In this document: piece after piece, positions 10,220-19,449 of the stretch | Position numbering within the stretch: the stretch's first letter is position 1 | How the letters are laid out: each line of letters starts with the position of its first letter | Assembly: GCF_019312595.1 (NCBI RefSeq) | Contig: NZ_JAHWDQ010000004.1 | Span: 62,001 to 126,000, forward strand | Direction of reading: 5' to 3' | Length of the DNA stretch: 64,000 nucleotides | Source: Zhongshania aquimaris | GTDB taxonomy: Bacteria > Pseudomonadota > Gammaproteobacteria > Pseudomonadales > Spongiibacteraceae | Translations under genes and position numbers: made by a program | Notes under the pieces: model-generated | Databases searched by the model: none | Told to the model about the DNA's origin: nothing | The model's input: only the letters and a program-made list of their open reading frames with translations

Positions 10220-11236
10220 TTAAAAACGTCTTTCGGTATACCAATTCACGTCCCTAGCGGCTTTGTCGACCTGATCGGCAACGTCGAGGGTAAGCGCAAA
10301 CAAGGCCATGCGCACCAAGACACCATTGTCAGCCTGCCTAAATATTGCCAAATTCGGGTTGTCGTTCAGGTCATTATCCAGCTCATTGGCCTCGGTGCGA
10401 GAATCCCGCGGCAAAGGATGCATGATGACGGTATTGGGCTCACAGTAGCGGGTGTATATCGATTGATTTAATCGGTAGCGGCCGCGGTATAAATCCGCCT
10501 CAGCGGGACTGGCAAAGCGCTCTTCCTGTATCCGTGTCGAATAGGCGATATCCACCTTTGAAATACTGCCCTCCATCACGTCAGATTCTTGCACCGTGTG
10601 ACCAGCTTCCCGCAACTGCTCAACAATCGCTTCCGGCATTTTCAATTCATCCGGAGAAATAAGTACCACAGTTATATTTTTATATAAGCACAGTAATTTA
10701 CAAAGGGAGTGCACCGTGCGGCCGTATTTTAAATCGCCAATCATGGCGATACGCAGGCCGTCGAGATCGCTGCGCCCCTGATGCTGCAGTTCTTTACGAA
10801 TAGTATATAAATCTAATAAGGCTTGGCTCGGATGCTCATTCGCACCATCCCCACCATTCATCACCGGCACTCGACTCGCCGCCGCAAACTCAGCAACTGA
10901 GCCCGACACGGGATGTCGCATCACAATCACATCGCTATAACCGCTTAATACCCGCGCTGTATCATAGAGCGACTCACCTTTGGCGATGGCCGAGGTTTCA
11001 AAACCGGTGGTCTCACGCACCTCGCCACCCAAGAGATTAAATGCACAACCAAAACTCACACGAGTTCGGGTAGAGGGCTCAAAAAACATATTGCCTAAAA
11101 TGGCACCGTCGAGCACCTTGGTAACGCGTTCGCGATGAGCGTAGGGCACCATGCGATCTGCTACCTCGAACACCCGTTCAATATCATTGCGATCAAACTG
11201 ACTGATAGAGAGAATATGACTGCCAGAAAATTTCAC
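10220..11236 (-). CDS. pyrB: Aspartate carbamoyltransferase catalytic subunit
   Basis: PyrB joins carbamoyl phosphate and aspartate in pyrimidine synthesis. The carbamoyl-phosphate loop FFEPSTRTR is at residues 51-59, with NEHPSQALLDLYT and HPLPRDSRTEA further on. At 338 residues it is slightly longer than the E. coli chain. The start is GTG at 11236 with a good GAGAGGT ribosome site. No pyrI or pyrC neighbour is present; it lies between the ABC exporter and the Nudix gene. Confidence 0.92.
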   Translation of the reverse strand: MKFSGSHILSISQFDRNDIERVFEVADRMVPYAHRERVTKVLDGAILGNMFFEPSTRTRVSFGCAFNLLGGEVRETTGFETSAIAKGESLYDTARVLSGYSDVIVMRHPVSGSVAEFAAASRVPVMNGGDGANEHPSQALLDLYTIRKELQHQGRSDLDGLRIAMIGDLKYGRTVHSLCKLLCLYKNITVVLISPDELKMPEAIVEQLREAGHTVQESDVMEGSISKVDIAYSTRIQEERFASPAEADLYRGRYRLNQSIYTRYCEPNTVIMHPLPRDSRTEANELDNDLNDNPNLAIFRQADNGVLVRMALFALTLDVADQVDKAARDVNWYTERRF

Positions 11237-11254
11237 TTCTACCTCTCCAAAAAA

Positions 11255-13060
11255 TTAAACCGTCGCTACCACGTCGGGTGCATTAACACCTTCATCAAAT
11301 TGCAAACTCGCCCAACGTGCATAGAGCGGCGAGCTCTGTAAAAGTTCGGTATGACTACCGGTCGCAACCAACTTGCCATGATCCAGCACCGCAATAATAT
11401 CAACATTCACCACCGTGGCTAAACGGTGGGCAATCACGATGGTAGTGCGCCCCTTCATCAATAGCTCTAGCGCCCGTTGAACTTGGTATTCGCTTTCGGC
11501 GTCCAGCGCACTGGTCGCCTCATCCAGCAATAGTAAAGTCGGGTCGGCCAATATCGCTCGCGCAATGGCGATACGTTGACGCTGACCACCGGACAGGCGA
11601 ATACCACCCTCGCCCACAAAACTGTCGTAGCCCTCGGATAGACGCTCAATAAACTCGTGTGCGTAGGCCGAGCGCGCCGCCGCCTCAATTTCTTCCGCAC
11701 TGGCGTCCGGTTTGCCGTAGCGAATATTGTCAGCCACGGTGCCGGTAAATAACACCGGTTGCTGGGGAACCATGGCAATTTGGCTGCGAAGATCGTCAAG
11801 GCTCAATTCACGAATATCGATACCGTCAAAGCGAATAGCACCTTGCTGAACATCATAAAAGCGTAGAATCAAATCCACTAAGGTCGATTTACCAGCGCCT
11901 GAACTGCCAACTAAAGCCACGCTACTGCCAGGGGAAATATTCAAATTTAAATTATCTATGGCGCGCTGTTCAGGTCGGGACGGATAACTAAAACCCACAT
12001 TTTCAAACTGCAAATGCCCCTGAGGAGCCACCGGCAATGGCAGTGGTTGATCCGGTGTCGGCACCAAATTTTCAGCTGCCAGCAATTCAAGTAGGCGCTC
12101 AGTGGCACCCGCCGCGCGCTGCAAATCGCCATAGACTTCTGAAATAGCGCCGACCGATGCCGCGACCATTACCGCGTAAAAAATAAACGCCGCTAACTCA
12201 CCACCACTGATTTTGCCCGCTAGCACATCTAAACCGCCGACCCACAACATCGCAGTTACCGCACCCAAAACCAAGGTAATCACGGTGGTCGAAAGCCATG
12301 CACGCTGATTTATTCGCCCAATTGCCACAGTGAAGGCAGATTCCACATGGCCGTCAAATGCTTGCTTATCCAGCTTCTGATGGTTAAAGGCTTGAACCAT
12401 TTTTATATTTTTAACGGCTTCGCCAACAAAACTACCGACGCCGGCAATACGATCTTGACTGGTGCGCGACAGCGTGCGAACGCGACGCCCAAAAACAATA
12501 ATCGGCACCACCACCAGTGGCACGCTCAGCATCACTAGACCCGTTAATTTGGGGTTGGTGATAAACAATAAAATAAGACCGCCGACGAACATTAAGAAAT
12601 TACGCAGCGCAATCGATACCGATGACCCAATTACGGTTTGCAGCAAAGTGGTGTCGGTGGTGATCCGAGACTGAATTTCGCCGCTGAGATTGGTTTCAAA
12701 ATAGCCGGGATGGAGATGAATAACGTGGGCAAAAACCGCTTTACGCAAATCTGCGCTCACCCGCTCGCCAATCCACGACACCAGATAAAAACGCACAAAG
12801 GTGCCGGTAGCCAGCAGCAAAATCATTACCATGAACAGGAGCAAGGCCTGATTCAACGCTGCTTCCGAGGCGTTGCTGGAGAAACCCTGATCAACCAACA
12901 TACGCAAGCCTTGACCGATGGACAAGGTAATGCCCGCCGTGCAAATCAAGGCAATACTGGCGCCGACCATCTGCCAGCGATAGGGCTGTAAAAATGCCAT
13001 CATCGCTTTGAGTACGCCGACGTTCGTGCTTTTTTCGCGCTCTGAACCGGTATCCGTCAT
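11255..13060 (-). CDS. MsbA-like ABC exporter, fused permease and ATPase
   Basis: A 601-residue half-transporter with six N-terminal membrane helices (about residues 20-310) and a C-terminal ATPase: Walker A GSSGAGKSTLVDLI, Q-loop QQPVLF, signature LSGGQRQRIAIAR, Walker B LLLLDEATSALD and the switch AHRLATV. The likely role is export of a lipid or hydrophobic compound as a homodimer. It resembles the MsbA/LmrA group, but lpxK, the usual msbA partner, is absent, so the substrate is open. A GGGGAGAG ribosome site precedes the ATG. Confidence 0.85.
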   Translation of the reverse strand: MTDTGSEREKSTNVGVLKAMMAFLQPYRWQMVGASIALICTAGITLSIGQGLRMLVDQGFSSNASEAALNQALLLFMVMILLLATGTFVRFYLVSWIGERVSADLRKAVFAHVIHLHPGYFETNLSGEIQSRITTDTTLLQTVIGSSVSIALRNFLMFVGGLILLFITNPKLTGLVMLSVPLVVVPIIVFGRRVRTLSRTSQDRIAGVGSFVGEAVKNIKMVQAFNHQKLDKQAFDGHVESAFTVAIGRINQRAWLSTTVITLVLGAVTAMLWVGGLDVLAGKISGGELAAFIFYAVMVAASVGAISEVYGDLQRAAGATERLLELLAAENLVPTPDQPLPLPVAPQGHLQFENVGFSYPSRPEQRAIDNLNLNISPGSSVALVGSSGAGKSTLVDLILRFYDVQQGAIRFDGIDIRELSLDDLRSQIAMVPQQPVLFTGTVADNIRYGKPDASAEEIEAAARSAYAHEFIERLSEGYDSFVGEGGIRLSGGQRQRIAIARAILADPTLLLLDEATSALDAESEYQVQRALELLMKGRTTIVIAHRLATVVNVDIIAVLDHGKLVATGSHTELLQSSPLYARWASLQFDEGVNAPDVVATV

Positions 13061-13145
13061 AACTCTCCCCTGCTTAGCCGCGCATTATCGCTTTTATATC
13101 CAACGCGGGAAAGCGGCGTTTGCGGGCTTTTGCTATTCAGGTAAA

Positions 13146-13409
13146 TTACCCCTTGGATTCAATGATGAGAGATTCTTTTTCACTTCTGCGCATCTTTTTG
13201 ATTGCAGCTTCGCGCTGCGACGCGGTGGAGCGATTTTCAGCGGGCTCGCGATAGACGATGGCATCGGCGGGATCTGTTCGGAAAAACCGCGCACCGCGAC
13301 CACCTTCGCCGCAGTGCTCTCTAAATCGACGCTCAGGGTCTGTGGTGATTCCGGTATACAGCTTGCCGCTGCGGCTGCGCACCATATATACCCACCAAGC
13401 CGAACTCAC
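13146..13409 (-). CDS. GIY-YIG nuclease superfamily small protein (YhbQ-like)
   Basis: An 87-residue single-domain protein. VYMVRSRSGKLYTGITTD is the modified GIY-YIG motif (VYMV...LYTGI), followed by the conserved Arg in ERRFREH and a late Glu/Lys-rich helix. Proteins of this UPF0213 group have a nuclease fold; their physiological role is poorly known. It starts at a GTG that overlaps the sbcB stop by 4 bases (GTGA), so it is coupled to the exonuclease gene, which suggests a DNA-related role. Confidence 0.8.
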   Translation of the reverse strand: MSSAWWVYMVRSRSGKLYTGITTDPERRFREHCGEGGRGARFFRTDPADAIVYREPAENRSTASQREAAIKKMRRSEKESLIIESKG

Positions 13410-14845
13410 AAACCTTCTTGCTCCAAGGCATCGGCGTAGTCATTTAATTCACTCAATATCATTGCGTCAGTACTAGATGTCCGCTCTTGTGCAAGCTCTG
13501 CTAAACGCTGACGAAAAGCAGCCAAACCCAGCTGCCCCTGCTCTGGCTCACGCAAACAGCGACGGCAGAAACTGCGCCAATGCTCGCGCTCTGAATCCGA
13601 CAAGCTCATGGGAAAATTACGCGCACGATAGCGCCACAGCAATTCCGGCAAACGCGCATCGCTAAAGTGATAGTTTTGCATAGCGAGAATATCCGGCGTG
13701 GCGCGGCGAACTTCATCCATCATTTTTTTATCGTCGCCGCTAAAAAATCCGCCGCCATAAAGCATGACGTCCGGATCATTGCTCTGCGCAAACTCTCGCG
13801 CGCCGAATATAGCCTGCAATTTCTCAGCTACACCGCTGGCCTTGTGGAGCTGCGCCCAATGACGTCGACATTGAGCCATATCAATCTGCAGGCGCTGGCT
13901 CACCGTCTCGTCAACGAGTTTTGCGGTGGCGATGATAGGCGCACGATTTATATGAATTTCTTTTAAGGGAATTCGCTCGGTGCCCTCTGGTAAATCTGCA
14001 GCTGCGCTGAATACCCGCGCTGCAATTTCCTCGGCCGACAAGTCAATTAAAGGCGTGGGATCGACGCTGAGATCATAGACAATAATGCTGTTTTTATTGT
14101 CGGGATGCAATGCGAGCGGCATCATCAGTGCTGAGCAAAACTTGGCCGCCGGCAGACGGCCTGAGACATGCAACACCGGCACTTGCGTCACCACATCTAA
14201 CATCGCGGCGACTGTGCGCTTGTCGCGCAAGCTTAAAGCATAATCAAACAGTTTTGGCTGACGCTGCTTCAGCAATTTTGCCAGATCGATAGTCGCGTAG
14301 ACATCGGACAAGGCGTCATGAGCAGACTCGTGACTGAGACCATTAGCCGCGCTCAATTCTTCGAGTTTAAAACTGGGAGTACCGTCTTCACGCAGCGGCC
14401 ACTCTATGCCTTCTGGCCGTAGAGCGCGGCACAGGCGAGCGACATCAATAAGGTCCCAGCGCGAATTGCCGTTCTGCCACTCCCGCGCATAGGGGTCATA
14501 AAAATTGCGGTACAAGGTATAACGAGTCACTTCATCGTCGAATCGAATACTGTTGTAACCGACGCCGCAGGTGCCCGGCTGCGATAACTCCGCGTGCACG
14601 GTAGCAATAAATTCTGACTCGGGCACACCCTCTTGCAAGGCATGCTGGGGCGTAATTCCGGTAATCAAACAGGCTTCTGGATGAGGGAGGTAATCGGGAC
14701 TGGGACGACTGTAAACCATCAATGGCTCGCCGATAATATTTAAATCAGCGTCGGTTCGCACACCGGCAAACTGCACCGGCCGGTCGCGGGCGGGATTAGC
14801 CCCCCAGGTTTCGTAATCGTGCCAGTAGAAGGTTTGATTGGCCAA
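13406..14845 (-). CDS. sbcB: Exodeoxyribonuclease I (SbcB)
   Basis: A 479-residue DnaQ-fold 3'-5' single-strand exonuclease acting in recombination and mismatch repair. ExoI carries DYET followed by W or F (here DYETWG, residues 10-15), the second acidic motif GYNSIRFDDEVTRY, and HDALSDVYATIDLAKLL with the third. The central SH3-like and C-terminal helical domains follow. It starts at TTG (14845) with AGGGG upstream. The gap before it holds the 14877-14960 inverted repeat. Confidence 0.92.
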   Translation of the reverse strand: MANQTFYWHDYETWGANPARDRPVQFAGVRTDADLNIIGEPLMVYSRPSPDYLPHPEACLITGITPQHALQEGVPESEFIATVHAELSQPGTCGVGYNSIRFDDEVTRYTLYRNFYDPYAREWQNGNSRWDLIDVARLCRALRPEGIEWPLREDGTPSFKLEELSAANGLSHESAHDALSDVYATIDLAKLLKQRQPKLFDYALSLRDKRTVAAMLDVVTQVPVLHVSGRLPAAKFCSALMMPLALHPDNKNSIIVYDLSVDPTPLIDLSAEEIAARVFSAAADLPEGTERIPLKEIHINRAPIIATAKLVDETVSQRLQIDMAQCRRHWAQLHKASGVAEKLQAIFGAREFAQSNDPDVMLYGGGFFSGDDKKMMDEVRRATPDILAMQNYHFSDARLPELLWRYRARNFPMSLSDSEREHWRSFCRRCLREPEQGQLGLAAFRQRLAELAQERTSSTDAMILSELNDYADALEQEGL

Positions 14846-14876
14846 AGTTTACCCCTATACGCGAAAAACGCTTACT

Positions 14877-14960
14877 CGTCTGACGTCGGATGTCTGGCGT
14901 CGGACGCGCAACCAGACATCTCCCGTTCTTCGTCAGACGCCAGACGCTCGACGTCAGACG
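14877..14960. repeat. Imperfect inverted repeat built of GTC(T/G)GA words, overlapping the fumarase stop
   Basis: Two 30-base arms, 14877-14906 and 14931-14960, are reverse complements at 26 of 30 positions, with a 24-base centre. The arms are made of short words such as GACGTC, GTCTGAC and GTCGGA. The right arm includes the TGA stop of the fumarase gene (14954-14956). The folded RNA would form a long hairpin at the 3' end of that transcript, so it may act as a terminator or protective 3' structure. Related words recur at 39986-40241 (for example ACCAGACATC, 14911-14920). Confidence 0.8.
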
Positions 14961-16471
14961 ACTTCTATCGCCTGCTCTTCGATTTTAGCCTTCCAAATCT
15001 GAGGCCCAATTTTATGTACCGATTCGCCGCGAACATCTACTGCCACTGTGACCGGCATATCTTCAATAGTGAACTCATAGATAGCTTCCATGCCTAACTC
15101 TGGAAAACCAACCACTTCAGACTTTTTAATAGCCTGCGCCACTAAATAAGCCGCACCGCCAACTGCCATTAGGTAGGTTGCACCAAACTCTTTAATCGCC
15201 TCGATAGCAACATCACCGCGCTCAGATTTACCAATCATGCCCATTAAGCCAGTTTCAGCCAACATTGTGCGGGTAAATTTATCCATTCGGGTTGCGGTAG
15301 TTGGGCCAGCCGGGCCAACCACTTCGTCGCGTACCGGGTCTACTGGGCCAACGTAATAAATAAAGCGGCCTTTCAAATCGACGGGTAATTTTTCGCCTTT
15401 GGCCAACATATCGACCATTTTCTTGTGGGCGGCATCGCGACCGGTCAGCATTTTACCGCTCAACAATACCGTGTCGCCGGGCTTCCACGTTGCCATTTCT
15501 TCTTGAGTAACGGTGTCTAGGTTGACACGTTTTACATCGCCACCGGCTTCACGTGTCACTTCTGGCCACTCATCTAACGACGGCGGTGTCAGCGCCGCTG
15601 GGCCGCTGCCATCAAGAGTAAAGTGGGCGTGACGAGTCGCTGCACAATTCGGAATCATCGCAACCGCTTTGTTCGCAGCATGGGTCGGGAAGTCTTTTAC
15701 TTTTACATCTAGGACCGTGGTTAAACCACCCAAACCCTGAGCGCCAATACCGAGCTTGTTTACTTTTTCAAACAGCTCAAGGCGCAGCTCTTCAGCGCGA
15801 TTACTCGCACCCCGCTTTTGCAAATCATGGATATCGATAGGATCGAGCAAAGCTTCTTTAGCAATAATCATAGCCTTTTCTGCCGTGCCGCCGATACCAA
15901 TACCAAGCATACCCGGCGGACACCAACCGGCACCCATGGTGGGCACCATTTTTAAGACCCAATCCACCACCGAGTCAGAGGGGTTCAACATGGCGAACTT
16001 GGATTTTGCCTCAGAACCGCCACCCTTAGCAGCGACGTGAACATCAACCGTATTGCCAGGAACAATCTCATAGTGGATAACAGCTGGCGTATTGTCTTTG
16101 GTGTTGGCGCGAGCACCGTCTGGGTCGGCCAAAATGGAGGCACGCAGCACGTTATCAGGCAGGTTGTAAGCGCGGCGAACGCCTTCATTCACCATGTCGC
16201 TAACACCCATATCGCCCTGCCACTGCACATCCATACCGACAGTTAAGAACACAGTAACGATGCCGGTATCTTGGCAAATGGGACGCTTACCTTCAGCGCA
16301 CATACGGGAGTTAATTAAAATTTGCGCCATCGCATCTTTGGCAGCGGGATTCTGCTCGCGCTGATAGGCTTCATCCATGGCACGGATGAAGTCGACGGGA
16401 TGGTAGTAAGAGATGTATTGCAGCGCGTCGGCCACACTTTGAATAAGGTCATCTTGACGAATTACGGTCAT
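14954..16471 (-). CDS. fumA: Class I (iron-sulfur) fumarate hydratase
   Basis: Interconverts fumarate and malate in the TCA cycle with a 4Fe-4S cluster. N-terminal Fe-S hydro-lyase alpha domain with RPICQDTGIVTVF and IPNCAATRHAHF (likely cluster Cys residues), then the beta domain with KMLTGRDAAHKKM and GPTTATRMDKF. The ATG at 16471 (MTVIRQDDLIQ) with GGAG upstream gives 505 residues; the open frame to 16582 adds a Cys-rich stretch with no family similarity and is rejected. The 3' end merges with an inverted repeat. Confidence 0.93.
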   Translation of the reverse strand: MTVIRQDDLIQSVADALQYISYYHPVDFIRAMDEAYQREQNPAAKDAMAQILINSRMCAEGKRPICQDTGIVTVFLTVGMDVQWQGDMGVSDMVNEGVRRAYNLPDNVLRASILADPDGARANTKDNTPAVIHYEIVPGNTVDVHVAAKGGGSEAKSKFAMLNPSDSVVDWVLKMVPTMGAGWCPPGMLGIGIGGTAEKAMIIAKEALLDPIDIHDLQKRGASNRAEELRLELFEKVNKLGIGAQGLGGLTTVLDVKVKDFPTHAANKAVAMIPNCAATRHAHFTLDGSGPAALTPPSLDEWPEVTREAGGDVKRVNLDTVTQEEMATWKPGDTVLLSGKMLTGRDAAHKKMVDMLAKGEKLPVDLKGRFIYYVGPVDPVRDEVVGPAGPTTATRMDKFTRTMLAETGLMGMIGKSERGDVAIEAIKEFGATYLMAVGGAAYLVAQAIKKSEVVGFPELGMEAIYEFTIEDMPVTVAVDVRGESVHKIGPQIWKAKIEEQAIEVV

Positions 16472-16585
16472 TGGAAGACTCCGGCTAAATGGTTGGCGAC
16501 AGCGCCCAGAAAGGCGGCAGAGTATACACCAGCAGGAGGGCGGTAGTGTAGCGCAAAGGGCCACACCACCGCATACCGACACAAA

Positions 16586-17377
16586 TTAACGCGGCGCGGG
16601 ACTACCTGAATGGTACTGTGTCATGGTCTGACGCATCGATTCAATATCGCGATTAACTTGCTTGCGGAAGGCATTCACCGAATCCAACCACTCTTCATTT
16701 TGTGTAATGCGACGCTCAACATCTTTAACTCGCGCATCCAAGCCGCCACCCGACGCAACCTGCTTACCCATATTCAGCAACTCTTTTTTATTTACTTCAG
16801 CCTGAGCAATAACTCTGTCCAATTTACCCGACATTGAAGTAAAAGATTCGCGATCGCTATTATATGACTTCGCAATTTTATTTAGCTGCTCATCGCTGGT
16901 TTTCAGCTTGGCCTCTAAAGCCACAATGCGTTTAAGCGATTTATCCATTTCGGACTGCTGCTTAGCTAAGGTCGCTTCGTGCTGAGCTAGCTCATCCTTC
17001 TGCTTTTTCCACACATTATCCCAAAGCTTACGCACCTCTTGATCCAGCTCATTAAGCTTAACAGAGGTGGTCACGGTGCTTTCGCTAATGCTCTCATCCG
17101 CAGAGGACAAACGCATTTCCAAGGCGTCGAGTCGATCTTGACTCGCCAAAAGCTGCGTTTGGGTTGCGCTTAATTGGTCGTACAAATAGTAAGCAACCCC
17201 TGACAGCAGCAAAACCAATACTGTCAGCATGAACATAACAAAACCGCCACCGCCAGCCTTAGCGGGTTCACCTTGTGGCATCGATGCCTGGGAGGGCTTC
17301 TTAGGTGCCGCGGGCGGAATAATATCCTCATCATCAATTGAGAGTGAAATTTTTGGTTCCTGTCTGTCCGTACTCAC
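16586..17377 (-). CDS. Single-pass membrane coiled-coil protein, function unknown
   Basis: A 263-residue protein I do not recognise as a named family. It has an acidic and Pro-rich cytoplasmic N-terminus (residues 1-44), one membrane helix (about 45-66, FVMFMLTVLVLLLSGVAYYL) and a long periplasmic region rich in Lys, Glu, Gln and Leu heptads (about 70-200), which predicts a coiled coil, then a short Ser/Pro tail. It precedes the fumarase gene by 114 bases on the same strand but shows no functional link. A structural or scaffold role is possible; nothing in the sequence shows a catalytic site. Confidence 0.75.
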   Translation of the reverse strand: MSTDRQEPKISLSIDDEDIIPPAAPKKPSQASMPQGEPAKAGGGGFVMFMLTVLVLLLSGVAYYLYDQLSATQTQLLASQDRLDALEMRLSSADESISESTVTTSVKLNELDQEVRKLWDNVWKKQKDELAQHEATLAKQQSEMDKSLKRIVALEAKLKTSDEQLNKIAKSYNSDRESFTSMSGKLDRVIAQAEVNKKELLNMGKQVASGGGLDARVKDVERRITQNEEWLDSVNAFRKQVNRDIESMRQTMTQYHSGSPAPR

Positions 17378-17617
17378 GGTTATAAACTCACTGTATTTGA
17401 AAGAGGTAGAAGTGGAGGCATTATGACACCGGCATGTCAGGGGTTAAAGCACCTACCGGCTGATTTGAGTGTTATTCGCTACCCAAGTTCATAGGCTTTG
17501 CTATACTTTAGCGGTTTTAGTGTTGCGCATTATGCTCAAGCCGCACCTTGTGCGATATTGAGTAAAGGAACAACAATAAAAATTCACGACACCAACACGC
17601 AAAATGAGGGTAATTTA

Positions 17618-18271
17618 ATGGATGCATTTATTTCACCAGACCTGCTACTCCGCTGGCTTCACGTCCTATTCGGCATCACCTGGATTGGGCTACTTTACTA
17701 TTTCAACTTCGTGCAAACGGAATACTTCAAAGAAGCTGAAGCGGCTGCAAAAGCAGATGCTGTCAAAAAACTAGCTCCTAGAGCACTCTGGTGGTTTCGC
17801 TGGGGCGCGATGTTTACCTTCCTAACGGGCCTCGGACTGCTGCACTTTACTATGGCGCGCGGCTTAAACGGCTACATCATTATCGGTGCACTGATGGGCA
17901 CCTTAATGTTCTTGAACGTGTGGCTGATTATTTGGCCAAACCAGAAAATCGTCTGCGGAATCGTCCCTGGTGACGCTGCGAAAGCCGCCCCGAAGGCAGG
18001 CTTAGCCTCGCGCACTAACACCCTGTTCTCTGCACCCATGCTAATCGGTATGCTTGGTTCCTTCCACGGCGCTGGCGCTGCAGGTGCCGCCGCTGTCAGC
18101 AAAGCAGGCACTTCCATCAGCTTAGGCTTGTGGATTTGTATCGGTTTAATTGTAGTACTTGAACTGAATGCTATCTTCGGTAAAACCGGCCCAATGACAA
18201 CAGTGAAAGGCGTTGTGCACTGCAGCATTGCCTTAACAGTGGCCATGGTCGCCTTGCTACAATTCGTTTAA
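17618..18271 (+). CDS. Urate-oxidase N-terminal-like integral membrane protein
   Basis: A 217-residue protein with about five membrane helices. The N-terminal LLRWLHVLFGITWIGLLYYFNFVQ resembles the membrane domain of PuuD-type urate hydroxylases (PF06181), with a His in the first helix. The cytochrome c domain of true PuuD is missing, so urate oxidation cannot be assumed. The ATG at 17618 has a GAGGG ribosome site; the reading from 17498 adds 40 residues of non-membrane sequence. No purine catabolism genes lie nearby. A strong terminator follows. Confidence 0.65.
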   Translation: MDAFISPDLLLRWLHVLFGITWIGLLYYFNFVQTEYFKEAEAAAKADAVKKLAPRALWWFRWGAMFTFLTGLGLLHFTMARGLNGYIIIGALMGTLMFLNVWLIIWPNQKIVCGIVPGDAAKAAPKAGLASRTNTLFSAPMLIGMLGSFHGAGAAGAAAVSKAGTSISLGLWICIGLIVVLELNAIFGKTGPMTTVKGVVHCSIALTVAMVALLQFV

Positions 18272-18287
18272 GAAAGTTTTAAACACA

Positions 18288-18317
18288 AAAAGGGAGCCAA
18301 TTTGGCTCCCTTTTTTA
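18288..18317. terminator. Bidirectional rho-independent terminator
   Basis: A GGGAGCC/GGCTCCC stem (18292-18298 with 18304-18310) is flanked by a run of A before and TTTTTT after (18311-18316). It ends the membrane-protein gene on the plus strand and, because of the A run, can also serve the convergent CoA-binding gene. Confidence 0.92.
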
Positions 18318-18330
18318 TTTAGCTCCAAAC

Positions 18331-18696
18331 TTAATACTGGCCGGTTCGCAGCAGTACCAAAGTACAGGCTTCCTCCGCTGCAATTCCCGCACGTTCCAAG
18401 CTCTCTGCCATCTCGGCGGACTCGGTGCCCGGATTAAAAATGACTCGTCGGGGCGCCAACTCAATAATCTGTGCAAGATCATTTTTTAGTAATTCTGCGC
18501 GAACATAGACGGTAACGGTATCGACCTTTTCACACACCTCAGCCATCGACGCAATGCACGACACCCCACTTACCTCTGCGTGATACGGATTTACCGGTAA
18601 GACTCGATGGCCATATTCACTCAGTAGCTGCACCGCTTTAAAGGAATACCGCTCCGATTTCGGGCTTGCACCTAACACCACCACCGTTTCAGTCAT
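18331..18696 (-). CDS. CoA-binding domain protein (YccU-like)
   Basis: A 121-residue single Rossmann domain of the CoA_binding_2 family. VVVLGASPKSERYSFKAV is the nucleotide-binding loop, followed by VLPVNPYHAEVSG and a C-terminal NPGTESAEM motif. Such proteins bind CoA or nucleotides; their role is not established. The ATG at 18696 (MTETVVVLG) has GGAG upstream and is preferred to 18717. Confidence 0.8.
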   Translation of the reverse strand: MTETVVVLGASPKSERYSFKAVQLLSEYGHRVLPVNPYHAEVSGVSCIASMAEVCEKVDTVTVYVRAELLKNDLAQIIELAPRRVIFNPGTESAEMAESLERAGIAAEEACTLVLLRTGQY

Positions 18697-18760
18697 TAAA
18701 TACTCCACACATACCAAAACCGGGCGACAAGCGCCCGGTGCAAATCAAAAAAAGAGCAAA

Positions 18761-19306
18761 CTACTTCTCGCTTTTGCCCATCCAGCGACGCAGGGTGGAG
18801 GCAAGCTCTTGCGCATTATAGGCCTCGGCGTCATCTGGCATCGGGTTTTTACCCATTTTAATTTCTAATGACGCTTGGTAATTCGTGCGCGTTGTAGTCG
18901 ACGAAACACCTCCACTTAAGCGCGACGGGGTCTGGGTCACTACCGTGTTGCAGCTCACTAGACCACAGCGCTGATAAACAGCGGTGTGCCCACCAAAGTC
19001 ATTTACACCAGAGATACTGGTACTGCTACGACTCTTGCTTTCGGTATCGCGGTTTACCAAGTGAAACCAGTTATATCCATTCTGCAAAGTCAGCTCAGCC
19101 GCGCGCAGCATCGCGTAGTCATTTACTGTTTCTTTATCTGTGCGACTATTGCCGGTAAATGTCACTCGGTAACGATCACTACCTAATTCTGTTTCTGTAT
19201 AACCGTAAGCACCGCGCTCGTCAGCCGGTTGGTACGTTGTCCCTGTGCTGCTACAGCCCACAACAAGTCCTGACAACATAACGGCAAAAATCAACTGTAA
19301 ACGCAT
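18761..19306 (-). CDS. Putative outer-membrane lipoprotein, CC0125/CC1285-like
   Basis: A 181-residue lipoprotein. Signal peptide MRLQLIFAVMLSGLVVGC with lipobox LVVGC places the lipidated Cys at 18. The mature part begins with SSTGTTYQPADERGAYGYTE and continues with a domain containing VTFTGNSRTDKETV, which resembles a family of short proteobacterial lipoproteins of unknown function. A Ser/Thr-rich C-terminal half carries two Cys (CGLVSC), possibly a disulfide. No operon partner. Confidence 0.7.
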   Translation of the reverse strand: MRLQLIFAVMLSGLVVGCSSTGTTYQPADERGAYGYTETELGSDRYRVTFTGNSRTDKETVNDYAMLRAAELTLQNGYNWFHLVNRDTESKSRSSTSISGVNDFGGHTAVYQRCGLVSCNTVVTQTPSRLSGGVSSTTTRTNYQASLEIKMGKNPMPDDAEAYNAQELASTLRRWMGKSEK

Positions 19307-19449
19307 AAAATTCCCCTTAGATATTTTTGTTAATCGCGGCAGTGCTTATCTACACTTGCCGTCTAACTTTTAATGTAGGGTCATACTACGCCACTGGAGC
19401 TGAACTGAAACTTAACCAAATACGTCGCCGCTAATCACGGTCGAAAATA

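Noticed and set aside
16472-16582. N-terminal extension of fumarase
   Set aside because: Cys-rich text with no family match; the ATG at 16471 has a ribosome site.
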